From positions 1 to 64,000 of the forward strand of contig CAJUMB010000006.1 in NCBI GenBank assembly GCA_910587105.1: a DNA stretch of 64,000 nucleotides, in the 5' to 3' direction. This DNA comes from an uncultured Lachnospiraceae bacterium. GTDB lineage: Bacteria; Bacillota; Clostridia; Lachnospirales; Lachnospiraceae. Below, piece by piece: positions 16,890 through 25,619 of this stretch. The position numbers were made by a program, and so were the translations under genes. The notes beneath the pieces were generated by a model. It had not been told where the DNA came from. It made no database searches and saw nothing but the letters and a program-made list of their open reading frames with translations. Numbering within the stretch: position 1 is the stretch's first letter; each line of letters opens with the position of its first letter.

Positions 16890-17867
16890 ATGAGGGTTCT
16901 TAAAATTCATTTACATCAAATCCGCACATTTAATAGGAAGATTCATAGAATATACCAAAATCTTAACCGGAGACCTATGATGTATTTGAGTTTTGCTATT
17001 ATATTTTTTATTCTTCTGATACTGTTTCTATTCGGCTGCAGACACCGGGCCAGAATCATCAGGAAAATCCGCTGTATGCCTGCTGCTGAAAAGTGTTCTT
17101 TATTGAGTGATATCATCCGGCCTTTTGGCTATGCCTATATACCCAAATGGGACATTTTTACTTCACGGATTGACGCCTGGCAGAGGGAGTTCGGGTATTG
17201 CGCCTTTTACGACAAATCGGCTGTTCATCTGCACATGGTCCTTGACTGCCTTCCCGTTTATTTTGACTACAGGGGGGAAACCTGGATGATTGAATTCTGG
17301 AAAGGGCAATATGGGATTAACACTGGCTGTGAAATCGGCATCTACCATGCCGGACGCATTTTGGAACGCAGCGAATGGAAATCTGCCCATTTCCACAGTG
17401 TGGAGGACCATCAGATGCTGAAGATTTCTCTGGTGCTCTCAGCAGGCAGCCGTATCATTGCCAGACTTGGGGCCAGGCATTGGTGGCTGACAGCCTTCCG
17501 TCTGGGAACATGCTGTCCTCCTTCGTATCTCACGCTCCATGCGCTGTTGAACTTTCCCGATACGGAAATGGCAGATGCTTTTTTACAGGGACTGATAAAC
17601 GCAGGAGTGGACGCAGGGGACATTAAGAGACATCGGAATTTGATTTCATACCGTTTTCACACTTCCGGACCGGTACAGGGACTGCATGCACGCATTGCCC
17701 AACAGGCAAACCAATTCTGGTGCAGGGTCTACCTATCAGTCACCCGGCCTTTCAGCTTGTCCATAGACAGGGTTCTGTACCTGTATGAATTTCTGCCCTT
17801 TGCATTTCGCAAAATGCTGCATATCCGGAAGTTTCGTCATAAAAGGAGAAAGGCGGGGATTTCATGA
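16890..17867 (+). CDS. DUF4474 domain-containing membrane protein
   Basis: A 325-aa protein with one N-terminal membrane helix (about residues 31-49) and a basic flank. The body carries the DUF4474 signature: FGYAYIPKWDIFTSRIDAWQ, then YFDYRGETWMIEFWKGQYGI and GCEIGIYHAG. The family has no assigned biochemical function that I know of. The start is uncertain: ATG 16890 has no obvious ribosome site, while ATG 16977 follows GGAGACCT and would still include the membrane helix. The stop overlaps the start of the metallophosphoesterase gene (ATGA), so the two are translationally coupled. Confidence 0.8.
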   Translation: MRVLKIHLHQIRTFNRKIHRIYQNLNRRPMMYLSFAIIFFILLILFLFGCRHRARIIRKIRCMPAAEKCSLLSDIIRPFGYAYIPKWDIFTSRIDAWQREFGYCAFYDKSAVHLHMVLDCLPVYFDYRGETWMIEFWKGQYGINTGCEIGIYHAGRILERSEWKSAHFHSVEDHQMLKISLVLSAGSRIIARLGARHWWLTAFRLGTCCPPSYLTLHALLNFPDTEMADAFLQGLINAGVDAGDIKRHRNLISYRFHTSGPVQGLHARIAQQANQFWCRVYLSVTRPFSLSIDRVLYLYEFLPFAFRKMLHIRKFRHKRRKAGIS

Positions 17868-18775
17868 GTGTCCATTCCCGTCTGGACAAATCTTTCGAAG
17901 AAGCGCCCAGGCTTCCGCTGAATTATCGCAGTAAATATGTGCTGGTCAGTGACTGTCACAGGGGCACAGGAACTACCAACGACAATTTTCTGAAAAATCA
18001 AAACTTATATTTTGCCGCCCTGCAGTATTACTACAGGCTGGGATATACTTATATTGAACTGGGTGACGGTGATGAACTGTGGGAAAATAAAAATATGGCA
18101 CAGATTATATCCATACACAGCGATATTTTCTGCCTGCTCTCTCATTTTCACGGGCAGGGACGTCTTTACATGCTTCACGGAAACCACGATATGATCAAAA
18201 AGAACAGCCATTTTCTCCAGAAAAATTACAGTCACTATCCCCGCATCTGTGGGAACAATCCACATCTAGAAAAAAGCCCCCTGTTCCCAGGTCTGAAAAT
18301 TTACTCCGGCATTATTCTGGAGAATGCAGTTCCCAATTCCAGAAATCTGTATCTGACCCACGGACATCAGGCGGATGTCTGCAATTCTGTTTTCTGGCAG
18401 GTTTCCCGTTTCCTTGTGCGGCATCTCTGGAAACCTCTGGAACATTTCGGGGTTCTGGACCCCACCAGCGCGGCAAAAAATTATACTCGGAAACAAAAGA
18501 CGGAACGCCGTCTGTACCAGTATGCCCAGCAGAAAAACCGCATTCTGATCACCGGCCATACCCATCGGCCGTCCCTTTCAGAGGACGACCTCAGCTATTG
18601 CAATTGCGGAAGCTGTGTCCATCCCAGCTGCATCACCTGCCTGGAGATTGAACACATGCGCCTCCGTCTGGTCAAATGGAGACTTGCGGTAAAACAGGAT
18701 ATGAGTCTGTACGCGGCCAGGGAATTAATCAGCGGGCCAGTGGCTGTGGGAACTCCTTCCCCAGCGGGCAGATAA
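17864..18775 (+). CDS. Calcineurin-like metallophosphoesterase
   Basis: A 303-aa soluble enzyme of the binuclear metallophosphoesterase superfamily. All the metal-site motifs are present in order: SDCHRG (Asp30, His32), GDGDE, GNHD in MLHGNHDM, THGHQAD and GHTHRP near the C-terminus. The substrate cannot be read from the sequence; nucleotide, lipid-linked and protein phosphates are all known in this superfamily. A Cys-rich CNCGSCVHPSCITC stretch near residues 245-260 is unusual and could bind a metal. The gene overlaps the DUF4474 gene by 4 bp, suggesting a joint function at the membrane. Confidence 0.88.
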   Translation: MSVHSRLDKSFEEAPRLPLNYRSKYVLVSDCHRGTGTTNDNFLKNQNLYFAALQYYYRLGYTYIELGDGDELWENKNMAQIISIHSDIFCLLSHFHGQGRLYMLHGNHDMIKKNSHFLQKNYSHYPRICGNNPHLEKSPLFPGLKIYSGIILENAVPNSRNLYLTHGHQADVCNSVFWQVSRFLVRHLWKPLEHFGVLDPTSAAKNYTRKQKTERRLYQYAQQKNRILITGHTHRPSLSEDDLSYCNCGSCVHPSCITCLEIEHMRLRLVKWRLAVKQDMSLYAARELISGPVAVGTPSPAGR

Positions 18776-18823
18776 AAAAGGGGCTGTAGGGAAATAAACG
18801 ATTTCCCCACAGCCTCCTTTTTA
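18776..18823 (+). terminator. Intrinsic terminator after the metallophosphoesterase gene
   Basis: An A-tract, then GGGGCTGTAGGGAAA paired with TTTCCCCACAGCCTCC, then TTTTT. It follows the stop codon directly. Confidence 0.85.
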
Positions 18824-18882
18824 TCAGGCTTTGGCTGTAAACTGCGGCCCACGGTTGACATAAAGCGTTTTTGAGAGATGTT

Positions 18883-19911
18883 TTAATACATATACGTATC
18901 TATATAATTACTTCCATCACCGATAAAGGAACTGTCCGCTCCGTTGGCGGCGAAGGTCAGGTCCATCCGGGTCCACTGTTCTTTCTGCGCCTTAAAGCCA
19001 ACTGTGACCCATCCAGTTTCTTTTGTATAAAACATATTCCAGGCGTGGTATAGATTATCCGGGGACACATACCCGAAAATCACTCTGGTGGGAATTCCCT
19101 GGCTGCGGAGCATGGCTGCCGCCAGAGAAGCATAGTCGAAACAGATGCCCATTCCGGTCTCCATGGTTTCATCCGGGTTGGGCAGATATCCGGACTGAAC
19201 ATTGGCTGCCTTTGGAAAATCATAATCTACTGTCTTACAGATATAATCGTATACTCCGGAGACTACCTCCAGAGCATTTCCCGCCTTTTTCGCCAGCTTG
19301 GCGGCTTTCTTGACACACTGAGAATCCTTGGTGTAATTCACGTAGGCGCTGGGCCGCAGGAACGGCTGGAATTCGTCAGATATGGCCACCTCCGCCTCTG
19401 CAATGTATAGCTGGGCATATTGGCTGTCCACCACATTTTCCATTACACGGAACATATAAACGCCATCTCCGCCCTGCAGGGGAAAGACTGAGGGTGTTCC
19501 GTCAGAGGCGATATCATACGTATACGTACTTTCCCCTTTTGTCACCTGGAATTTCAATCTGGCAGGAGACCAGGCGGCTATTGCCACATAGCCGTCTTTG
19601 GCCGCGGAAAGGTCCAAAAGCACATTGCCGTCCCCCTGAGCCAGTTCCGCGTGGAAGGCCGATCCGGCAAATCCTGGAGCTTTGTAGCTTTTTTTCTTTT
19701 GGGATTTTGCTTTCTTCTGGCTTCCTGTCTTTTTCACCTTCTTGCTTTTTCCATCGGCTGTAGAATAGGTATACACTGCCGCCGGAGCTTCCTGGTCTGT
19801 AAGCTGGCTGTCTGCTGCCGGCTTCTGTTTAGCTGTCCCGCTGTCTGCACATCCACTGAGAAAAAACAGGAACACCGCCAGCAGACAAAAATATTTTGTT
19901 TTATACACCAT
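18883..19911 (-). CDS. Transglutaminase-like lipoprotein
   Basis: A 342-aa exported lipoprotein. The lipobox is LSGC with the lipidated Cys at residue 21. A Lys/Ser-rich linker follows, then a beta domain, then a transglutaminase-like core: Cys257 in GICFDYASL, His289 in LYHAWN and a probable Asp in RMDLTFA. Such domains act as cysteine proteases or amidases at bacterial surfaces; the substrate is unknown. ATG 19911 was chosen over the TTG at 19941 because AGAGGTGG precedes it and it gives a normal lipoprotein signal. It follows adenine deaminase by 53 bp on the same strand, possibly by read-through. Confidence 0.82.
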   Translation of the reverse strand: MVYKTKYFCLLAVFLFFLSGCADSGTAKQKPAADSQLTDQEAPAAVYTYSTADGKSKKVKKTGSQKKAKSQKKKSYKAPGFAGSAFHAELAQGDGNVLLDLSAAKDGYVAIAAWSPARLKFQVTKGESTYTYDIASDGTPSVFPLQGGDGVYMFRVMENVVDSQYAQLYIAEAEVAISDEFQPFLRPSAYVNYTKDSQCVKKAAKLAKKAGNALEVVSGVYDYICKTVDYDFPKAANVQSGYLPNPDETMETGMGICFDYASLAAAMLRSQGIPTRVIFGYVSPDNLYHAWNMFYTKETGWVTVGFKAQKEQWTRMDLTFAANGADSSFIGDGSNYIDTYMY

Positions 19912-19964
19912 TTTTACCACCTCTGCTGCTGTCTTTTTCAATCAATGACTTCATATCAAATCTC

Positions 19965-21656
19965 TTATTCGTAAAGAGGGATCATCTGCTGTCTGTCTAC
20001 ATCCACCAGCCCCTGGGTCGTGATTTTCAAATGGGGAATGACGGGCAGGCTTGTGAATGCCATGAGCATAAACAGCTCCACGTCACTGGATACCCCCAAA
20101 AGCCGCTCGCTCTCCCGGAGTTTCTGGTTCTGCTCTGCTGTCGTCCGGGCCGAGGCATCTGACATGAGCCCGGATACAGGCAGAGGCAGTTCTGCGAGTA
20201 TATTCCCGTTATCTATGGCCACACAGCCGCCTCCCATTTCCCTGACCTGGTTTCCTGCCGCAGCCATATCCGCTTCGTTTGTGCCAATGATAATCAGATT
20301 GTGTGAATCATGGGCGATGGAGGAAGCTGCTGCCCCTCTTTTCATTCCTGTTCCGGAAATAAAACCAATGTATTTATGTCCTGTGTTTTTATGCCGTTCT
20401 ATGACAGCGATTTTTAAAATATCCCTGTTCAGGTCAACTCCGTTTTCTTTACCAAAATCAATGTCTGTGCCCCAGTCCTCTGTAATCAGCTGGTGCTTCA
20501 CCAGGCGGATCACATGGCATCTTCGTACACCCGGCTGCTCCATATAAAAGTCTTTTTCGGAAAGCACATTAATATGGAAGGAACTGCGTATATTTTTTTC
20601 CAAATCCGGATGGACAGCAGGGGGACTCCAGGGAAGCATGCGGCCATTTTCCACAATCATATGTCCCTTCTGGTACACATCACGAATTTTTATCTGATAG
20701 AGATCATCCAATATCAGAATATCCGCGGTATAACCTGGGGCAATGGCCCCCACGCCGCGGAGTCCAAAACATTCTGCCGCCCAGAGCGTGGCCATGCGGA
20801 TGGCAGTGGCTGGATTTTTTCCGTTCTGAACAGCCACGCGGATGGACGCGTCTATATGGCCGTTGTTTAAGAGATCTGCCGCATGTTTATCATCGCTCAC
20901 CAGCAGACATCGATGAGCCCATGGTTCTTCCATCAGAGGAAGCAGATCCCGAAGATTGGGGGCCGCCGTTCCCTGGCGGATCATTACCCGCTGGCCTTTG
21001 CGGATGCGCTCTTTCGCCTCCTGGACGGAGGAACACTCGTGATCGTCTCCGATACCTGCGGCAATGTAGGAGTCCAGTTCCCTGCCAAAAAGCAGCGGGG
21101 CGTGGCCGTTCACCGTCCGTCTGTGGCGGAGGGCTGAGTGGATTTTTTTCATAATCTCCTCATTCCGGGCTATGACGCCCGGATAGTCCATAACCTCTGC
21201 CAACCCCAATACCCGGGGGTGGGAATAGAAGGGCTCCAGGTCCTCTGCAGTCAGAACAGCGCCGGACTCGTCAAAACCTGTGGCAGGAACACAGGAGGGC
21301 AGCATGATATAGACAGTCAGGGGAAGCCCTTCACTGGCCTCCAGCATATAACGAATGCCGTCAGCGCCGCAGACATTAGCAATCTCATGAGGGTCTGCCA
21401 TCACAGAAGTGGTTCCGTGGGGAAGCACTGTCCGGGCAAATTCTGCAGGCGTAAGCATGGTGCTTTCAATATGAATATGCCCGTCAATGAAGCCGGGACA
21501 GATATACCTGCCAGAGACGTCCCGGGTCTCATCTGCATCCTGCTCATCATAATCTCCCACACCGATAATACGGTCATTTTCTATCAGTACCTGTACCTGT
21601 TCTTCCTCTCCGGTAAATACGTTGAGGACTGTTCCGTTTTTTAATAAAATCCGCAT
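19965..21656 (-). CDS. ade: Adenine deaminase
   Basis: A 563-aa amidohydrolase-superfamily enzyme converting adenine to hypoxanthine and ammonia in purine salvage. The metal-binding motif GFIDGHIHIESTM lies near residue 57, followed by VMADPHEIANV, EVMDYPGV, NGHAPLL and GIGDDHE, all typical of the bacterial ade family. The C-terminal domain has ISGTGMKRGAAASSIAHDSH and GGGCVAIDNG. Length is normal for the family. GGGGGAAAAA precedes the ATG. The leader has a possible promoter and a stem GTTCCC/GGGAAC, but I found no purine-riboswitch core. Confidence 0.95.
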   Translation of the reverse strand: MRILLKNGTVLNVFTGEEEQVQVLIENDRIIGVGDYDEQDADETRDVSGRYICPGFIDGHIHIESTMLTPAEFARTVLPHGTTSVMADPHEIANVCGADGIRYMLEASEGLPLTVYIMLPSCVPATGFDESGAVLTAEDLEPFYSHPRVLGLAEVMDYPGVIARNEEIMKKIHSALRHRRTVNGHAPLLFGRELDSYIAAGIGDDHECSSVQEAKERIRKGQRVMIRQGTAAPNLRDLLPLMEEPWAHRCLLVSDDKHAADLLNNGHIDASIRVAVQNGKNPATAIRMATLWAAECFGLRGVGAIAPGYTADILILDDLYQIKIRDVYQKGHMIVENGRMLPWSPPAVHPDLEKNIRSSFHINVLSEKDFYMEQPGVRRCHVIRLVKHQLITEDWGTDIDFGKENGVDLNRDILKIAVIERHKNTGHKYIGFISGTGMKRGAAASSIAHDSHNLIIIGTNEADMAAAGNQVREMGGGCVAIDNGNILAELPLPVSGLMSDASARTTAEQNQKLRESERLLGVSSDVELFMLMAFTSLPVIPHLKITTQGLVDVDRQQMIPLYE

Positions 21657-21772
21657 TTTTTCCCCCGAAATAAATTATTTTTTACATGCGTTCCCATAAA
21701 AGCCCTTGGGAACTGTATGAAAATAACCTGTGACAGTTATGCCTGGATTTTCATGGAATACTCTTTTGTATA

Positions 21773-21800
21773 TGGTAGCATAAGTTTGGGATTACTTCAA
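21773..21800 (-). promoter_or_regulatory. Possible promoter of ade
   Basis: On the - strand, TTGAAG, a 16-bp spacer and TACCAT. The roughly 115-nt leader carries CATAACTGTCACAGGTTAT and a stem pairing GTTCCC with GGGAAC. The -10 box is weak. Confidence 0.4.
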
Positions 21801-21813
21801 TTCAAAAATACTT

Positions 21814-21857
21814 AAAAAAGCAGCCGGTTCCTGTCAACAGCAGAACCGGCTGCTTTT
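21814..21857 (-). terminator. Intrinsic terminator of the SPFH operon
   Basis: A perfect stem, AAGCAGCCGGTTC paired with GAACCGGCTGCTT, with a 12-nt loop. On the - strand it is followed by a TTTTTT run. It lies 27 bp after the ribbon-helix-helix gene. Confidence 0.88.
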
Positions 21858-21886
21858 ATACAAATATCGTGTCCGGGGAATCGCTG

Positions 21887-22102
21887 CTACTCCTTTTTCT
21901 CTGTCAGAAAATCCAGTTCTAAAGGCTTGTCCAGCTCATCCGGCACGTATTTTCCATTCTTTTTCCGCTGTCTGACACATTCGGTCAACAGGTACTCGAT
22001 TTGGCCGTTGACTGAGCGGAAGTCATCTTCCGCCCAGGCGGCAATGGCATTGTACAGCTTGGTGGAGAGCCGCAGCGGCACCTGTTTTTTCTGTTCCGCC
22101 AT
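21887..22102 (-). CDS. Small Arc-like ribbon-helix-helix protein
   Basis: A 71-aa protein. VPLRLSTKLYNAIAAWAEDD gives the beta strand and first helix of a ribbon-helix-helix fold, and SVNGQIEYLLTECVRQR the second helix. Proteins of this type usually bind DNA as dimers. It begins 1 bp after the stop of the SPFH gene and is therefore coupled to it. It may autoregulate the operon through the palindrome TTTGATATCAAA at 23119-23130; that is inference. Confidence 0.82.
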   Translation of the reverse strand: MAEQKKQVPLRLSTKLYNAIAAWAEDDFRSVNGQIEYLLTECVRQRKKNGKYVPDELDKPLELDFLTEKKE

Positions 22103-22103
22103 G

Positions 22104-23099
22104 CTAGTACAGGGTGCCGGAGTTCACCACCGGCTGGGCATCGTGGTTGCCACAGAGCACCACCAGCAGATTGGAAACCATAGCCGCTTTCCTCTCCTCA
22201 TCAAGCGTCACGATGTCGTGTTCGTTCAGCTGTTCCAGCGCCATCTCCACCATACCCACAGCGCCATCCACAATGGTTTTTCTGGCATCCACAAGGGCTG
22301 CGGCCTGCTGGCGCTGCAGCATGGCAGCCGCAATCTCCGGGGCATAGGCCAGATAGGTAATCCGTGCTTCCACCACCTCTATACCTGCCTCATCCACACG
22401 ATTCTGAATCTCATTTCGTATTCTCTCCGCTACGATCTCGCTGGACCCCCGCAGACTTCCATCGTCTGCCACCCCGTCCCCAGTGGTGTCCACGTTAGGC
22501 GCCACATCATAAGGGTAAAGGCGGACAATATTTCTCAATGCGCTGTCACACTGAAGAGACAGGTATTCTTTATAATTATCCACGTTAAATACAGCCTTGG
22601 CAGTGTCAGTCACCCTCCAGGTGACAGCAATGCCGATTTCCACCGGATTCCCCAGACAGTCATTGATTTTCTGGCGGGTATTGTTCAGTGTCATGATTTT
22701 CAGGGAAATTTTCTTTGCCTCTGCGTTATACTGCTTTTCCATTGCTTCACCGCCCATGCCGTGTTTTGGCGAACGCACATCACCGCTTTGGCTCAGCTTC
22801 GTCTTTCCCGCCGGGTTGATGGAAGAGCAGAAAGGATTTACCCAGTAAAACCCTTCATCTTTCAGGGTTCCTGCGTACTTTCCAAAAAGCGTCAGCACCA
22901 GCGCTTCCTGGGGCTTCAGCACTTTAAGACCCATAAGGGGAAGCCAGGCGGCAGCAAGCAGGAAAATCCAGATAATTGCACTGTCGCTGCCGTTGTTTAT
23001 AGCAAAAACCAGACCGGCAGCCAGAAACAGATATAATACAATTTCTCCCAACAGAACCGGCATACCTATTTTTCGATTAGTCAATACGATTTCCTTCAT
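22104..23099 (-). CDS. SPFH/Band 7 domain membrane protein
   Basis: A 331-aa protein with two N-terminal hydrophobic segments (about residues 12-34 and 42-60). The SPFH domain starts near LKPQEALVLTLFGKYAGTLK and continues through VTWRVTDTAKAVFNVDNYKEY. A helical C-terminal part, with EIAAAMLQRQQAAALVDARK, resembles the oligomerising helices of stomatin and flotillin-like proteins. Such proteins scaffold membrane microdomains. AGGAGG lies 8 nt before the ATG, under a strong promoter. It is paired with the ribbon-helix-helix gene downstream. Confidence 0.9.
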   Translation of the reverse strand: MKEIVLTNRKIGMPVLLGEIVLYLFLAAGLVFAINNGSDSAIIWIFLLAAAWLPLMGLKVLKPQEALVLTLFGKYAGTLKDEGFYWVNPFCSSINPAGKTKLSQSGDVRSPKHGMGGEAMEKQYNAEAKKISLKIMTLNNTRQKINDCLGNPVEIGIAVTWRVTDTAKAVFNVDNYKEYLSLQCDSALRNIVRLYPYDVAPNVDTTGDGVADDGSLRGSSEIVAERIRNEIQNRVDEAGIEVVEARITYLAYAPEIAAAMLQRQQAAALVDARKTIVDGAVGMVEMALEQLNEHDIVTLDEERKAAMVSNLLVVLCGNHDAQPVVNSGTLY

Positions 23100-23118
23100 A
23101 ATTTCATCCTCCTATTTA

Positions 23119-23159
23119 TTTGATATCAAAATCATATCACTTTGGTTTCGGATTGTCAA
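23119..23159 (-). promoter_or_regulatory. Promoter and candidate operator of the SPFH operon
   Basis: On the - strand, TTGACA, a 17-bp spacer and TATGAT, close to the sigma-A consensus. The perfect 12-bp palindrome TTTGATATCAAA lies immediately downstream of the -10 box, where a repressor would block initiation. Confidence 0.75.
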
Positions 23160-23193
23160 TATCGTAATCAAAAAAAGATATACTCCCGCCTGC

Positions 23194-23748
23194 CTATTCT
23201 GCCAAAAGCATCTCTTTCACGGTTTTTACATAATATTCTGCAGTTTTAGATTCAAAGGGGATCACCCTTGACCACATCCGCAGCCCCTGATAATAAAACA
23301 AGATCAAATCAGCCGCCTGTTCCGGGTTTACAGTCTGAAATTCCCCTGTTTCCATGCCGTAATGAATCAGATCGATCCATCGCTTCCGGGCCTTTTGATG
23401 GATATCAATAAACAGGGATTCATTGCCAAGGTTTGCATATTCATAAATAGCCAGGCTCAAAGACATCTCTTTTTCCATAATCTCATTTTCGATGGCTTTG
23501 AGCATATCTTCCAAAATGCTTCCCGCACTTTCCTGCTTTTCCATCCGGTCAGCGATTACATATTCTTCTGAGAGAATTTCGGAAAAGATCTGGTCTGTCC
23601 CGGAATAATAACGGTATAGTCCGCCCCTGCTTAATCCTGTTTTTTCACAAATGTCAGTCATTGTAACTGCCTGAAAGCCTTTTTGGGCAAACAGCCGGTA
23701 AGCTTCCTGGCGGATTTTTTCTCTGGTTTTCATTCCTTTACTTCCCAT
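23194..23748 (-). CDS. TetR-family regulator
   Basis: A 184-aa repressor-type protein. The N-terminal helix-turn-helix is clear: KIRQEAYRLFAQKGFQAVTM, then ICEKTGLSRGGLYRYY. The C-terminal part is a ligand-binding helical domain of unknown ligand. The start was set at ATG 23748, 1 nt after the GNAT stop and with GAGG upstream; the longer frame is the GNAT gene read in another frame. It is co-transcribed with the acetyltransferase, and the promoter of both contains a palindrome suited to TetR binding, so autoregulation is likely. Confidence 0.85.
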   Translation of the reverse strand: MGSKGMKTREKIRQEAYRLFAQKGFQAVTMTDICEKTGLSRGGLYRYYSGTDQIFSEILSEEYVIADRMEKQESAGSILEDMLKAIENEIMEKEMSLSLAIYEYANLGNESLFIDIHQKARKRWIDLIHYGMETGEFQTVNPEQAADLILFYYQGLRMWSRVIPFESKTAEYYVKTVKEMLLAE

Positions 23749-23749
23749 A

Positions 23750-24271
23750 TTAGATACCAGCCTCTTCCCGTAAAAGTGAATATACACAATAGGAATGTAC
23801 CACGCCATTCTTATATACCCCATTCCGCATGGTGCCTTCACAGGTAAACCCTGACTTTTCCAGGACCCTCCTGGAACCTGTGTTATCGGCAAACGGTTCC
23901 GCAAATATCCGGATAATATCAAAGGCTGCAAACGCTTCCCGGCAGATCATCTGTACCGCCCGTGAGGTGATTCCCATGTGCCAGTAATCCTCTGAAAGCC
24001 AATACCCCAGTTCCGCAGACTTCTCGTATATATCACTCATGACTGTGATGCCAATACTGCCAGCAGCTCTGCCGTCCACCTGGATTGCCCGTTGAAGCTG
24101 ATTCCTGCCTTCATTGGCAATACATAAGCGGATATAAGAGTTGGCGTCTTCCAGCGTGTATGGGTTGGGGAATACATTTCTCAGATTCCCTGCAATGGCC
24201 GGGTTATCAGCGGCCTGCGCACATGCTTTTGCGTCGTCATAAGTCCATTTTCTTAAAATAAAGTCTTTTAT
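23750..24271 (-). CDS. GNAT-family N-acetyltransferase with unusual start codon
   Basis: A protein of about 173 aa of the RimJ/RimL-like GNAT fold: FILRKWTYDDAKACAQ at the start, GSIGITVMSD in the core strands, LGYWLSEDYWHMGI (acetyl-CoA region) and FADNTGSRRVLEKSGF near the end. The acceptor is unknown. No ATG, GTG or TTG lies at the right place. AAAGGAGG (24279-24286) is followed by CACC ATC ATA AAA, so initiation is at ATA 24271 or ATC 24274. The open frame from 24343 begins inside the promoter -35 box and cannot be the start. It may be a strain mutation or sequencing error of an ATG. Confidence 0.75.
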   Translation of the reverse strand: MKDFILRKWTYDDAKACAQAADNPAIAGNLRNVFPNPYTLEDANSYIRLCIANEGRNQLQRAIQVDGRAAGSIGITVMSDIYEKSAELGYWLSEDYWHMGITSRAVQMICREAFAAFDIIRIFAEPFADNTGSRRVLEKSGFTCEGTMRNGVYKNGVVHSYCVYSLLREEAGI

Positions 24272-24314
24272 GATGGTGCCTCCTTTCAAAAGCGACAGTT
24301 GTGTTGTTTTTTTG

Positions 24315-24343
24315 ATTATACGACATAAATGTCGCTTTGTCAA
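24315..24343 (-). promoter_or_regulatory. Promoter with embedded TetR-type operator (GNAT-tetR)
   Basis: On the - strand, TTGACA, an exact 17-bp spacer and TATAAT. The perfect palindrome CGACATTTATGTCG fills most of the spacer, and a related half-site AACTGTCGCT lies in the leader (24291-24300). This is the expected layout for repression by the TetR protein encoded second in the operon. Confidence 0.85.
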
Positions 24344-24361
24344 GGGAAGGGGAGAGCGTAT

Positions 24362-24404
24362 AAAAATACACCCCTATCCTGTCTGGAGTTCAGGATAGGG
24401 GTGT
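24362..24404 (-). terminator. Intrinsic terminator of the three-gene AT-rich operon
   Basis: A 14-bp perfect stem, ACACCCCTATCCTG paired with CAGGATAGGGGTGT, with a 9-nt loop. On the - strand it is followed by ATTTTTATA. It lies downstream of the gene ending at 24536. Confidence 0.8.
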
Positions 24405-24535
24405 GAAAGTTAAATTTTAAATACATTTGTGAAGAACTATGGAATATATGAAAAGCTCTGAATTTTGCTGAAATATATGGGCAGGGATTTATCCCTCAGA
24501 ACAATTCAGAAAAACGGAATTATCCCTATTTGGTT

Positions 24536-25618
24536 TCACCCATATTCTAACAGACATAAATCCTCGTCTGCCCAGTCGCCGTATTTATCCAGGAGTGTTT
24601 TCAACATGGAAAATACATGTTTCTTCCGCACAACATCAGAGTCCCTTTCACTTAGGAGTATACTTTCCAGCTTATCATAAAAATCATGGCTGTATTCGCT
24701 CTGTTTATCCATGTAAGTCTGTAAATTTCCGACTGTAAATGTATAATCAACCGCTATAATGTCTAAAATTGTTTTTAAAAGATGGCAAAGATGTACAAAT
24801 TCCACTTCATCGTCAGGATATAACAAGGTGACAATATCAGCTGTTTCCTTGTGGGTTATTTTAGATTCTTCTATCATCTTACGAAAATCCCACATATAAT
24901 CAGCACAAGAAAAAACTTCTTCTTTCTTAGAAATACTCATGGAATTGTAATAGCCATCAATTTGTTCAATTAAATCCTTTGCACAATCCGAATAAGCTCT
25001 GGTTGTGTTTACACGGAGAAGCAGGTTGAAAAAACATTCCATCTTTTTCAGTATTGGAGAGATCTCTTTATCTGAAATATATTGATCGACAATATAGCGA
25101 ATCATCATTGCCATAAACCGTTCCACAAAGCTGGCGGCACAGTCCCCAAATGTACAGATATATATGAAAGAGTTACGTTTATGAAAGGTGTGCTCCGCAT
25201 TTGTCATTTTAATTATAGGCAGCATCTTCAATAGGCTTCTTATTTTTTGAGGGGCGGCCTTTTTCAGTGTCTCTTTCACTTTCTTATATTGTGTTTTTGA
25301 TTCACTGCATTTGATTAATCTAATTTCAGAATCAGATGGACTTTGTTCATGGCATCTGACTTGATTCTCCTCCTCATTGGTGAGTACATGTACGAATGCA
25401 TTGTCACTGAAATCCGCAGGACGCCATTCCCTGTCGTCAAACATTCTGAAGAGCAATAAACCCAGTTGTTCCGTGTCCATACACAGGCACTGCGTGTCTA
25501 TACATTTCTTGCTCCTGCAGTTGGAAGATTCCTTTGGAGAACCTTCACAATATAAAGATGTAATTAACTGAATGGTTGTTTCACTGTTTTTTATAGACTT
25601 TTCTTCTGTGGTTTTCAT
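24536..25618 (-). CDS. Unknown 360-aa protein, third gene of PRTase-like operon
   Basis: I do not recognise this family. The N-terminal 120 residues are polar with clustered cysteines (CRSKKCIDTQCLCMD), which could form a metal site. The rest is predicted largely helical, with no membrane segment or signal peptide. It starts 2 nt after the stop of the phosphoribosyltransferase-like gene, with GGAG upstream of the ATG, so the two are translated together. Base composition is AT-rich like its two operon partners and unlike the flanking genes. The context suggests a component of an accessory operon, possibly defence; this is inference. Confidence 0.75.
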   Translation of the reverse strand: MKTTEEKSIKNSETTIQLITSLYCEGSPKESSNCRSKKCIDTQCLCMDTEQLGLLLFRMFDDREWRPADFSDNAFVHVLTNEEENQVRCHEQSPSDSEIRLIKCSESKTQYKKVKETLKKAAPQKIRSLLKMLPIIKMTNAEHTFHKRNSFIYICTFGDCAASFVERFMAMMIRYIVDQYISDKEISPILKKMECFFNLLLRVNTTRAYSDCAKDLIEQIDGYYNSMSISKKEEVFSCADYMWDFRKMIEESKITHKETADIVTLLYPDDEVEFVHLCHLLKTILDIIAVDYTFTVGNLQTYMDKQSEYSHDFYDKLESILLSERDSDVVRKKHVFSMLKTLLDKYGDWADEDLCLLEYG

Positions 25619-25619
25619 T

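Noticed and set aside
21657..21815. Purine riboswitch before ade
   Set aside because: The leader has small stems but lacks the conserved core and loop sequences of the purine aptamer.
24272..24343. TTG start at 24343 for the GNAT gene
   Set aside because: That TTG is the start of the -35 box TTGACA of its own promoter, so it cannot be transcribed from it.
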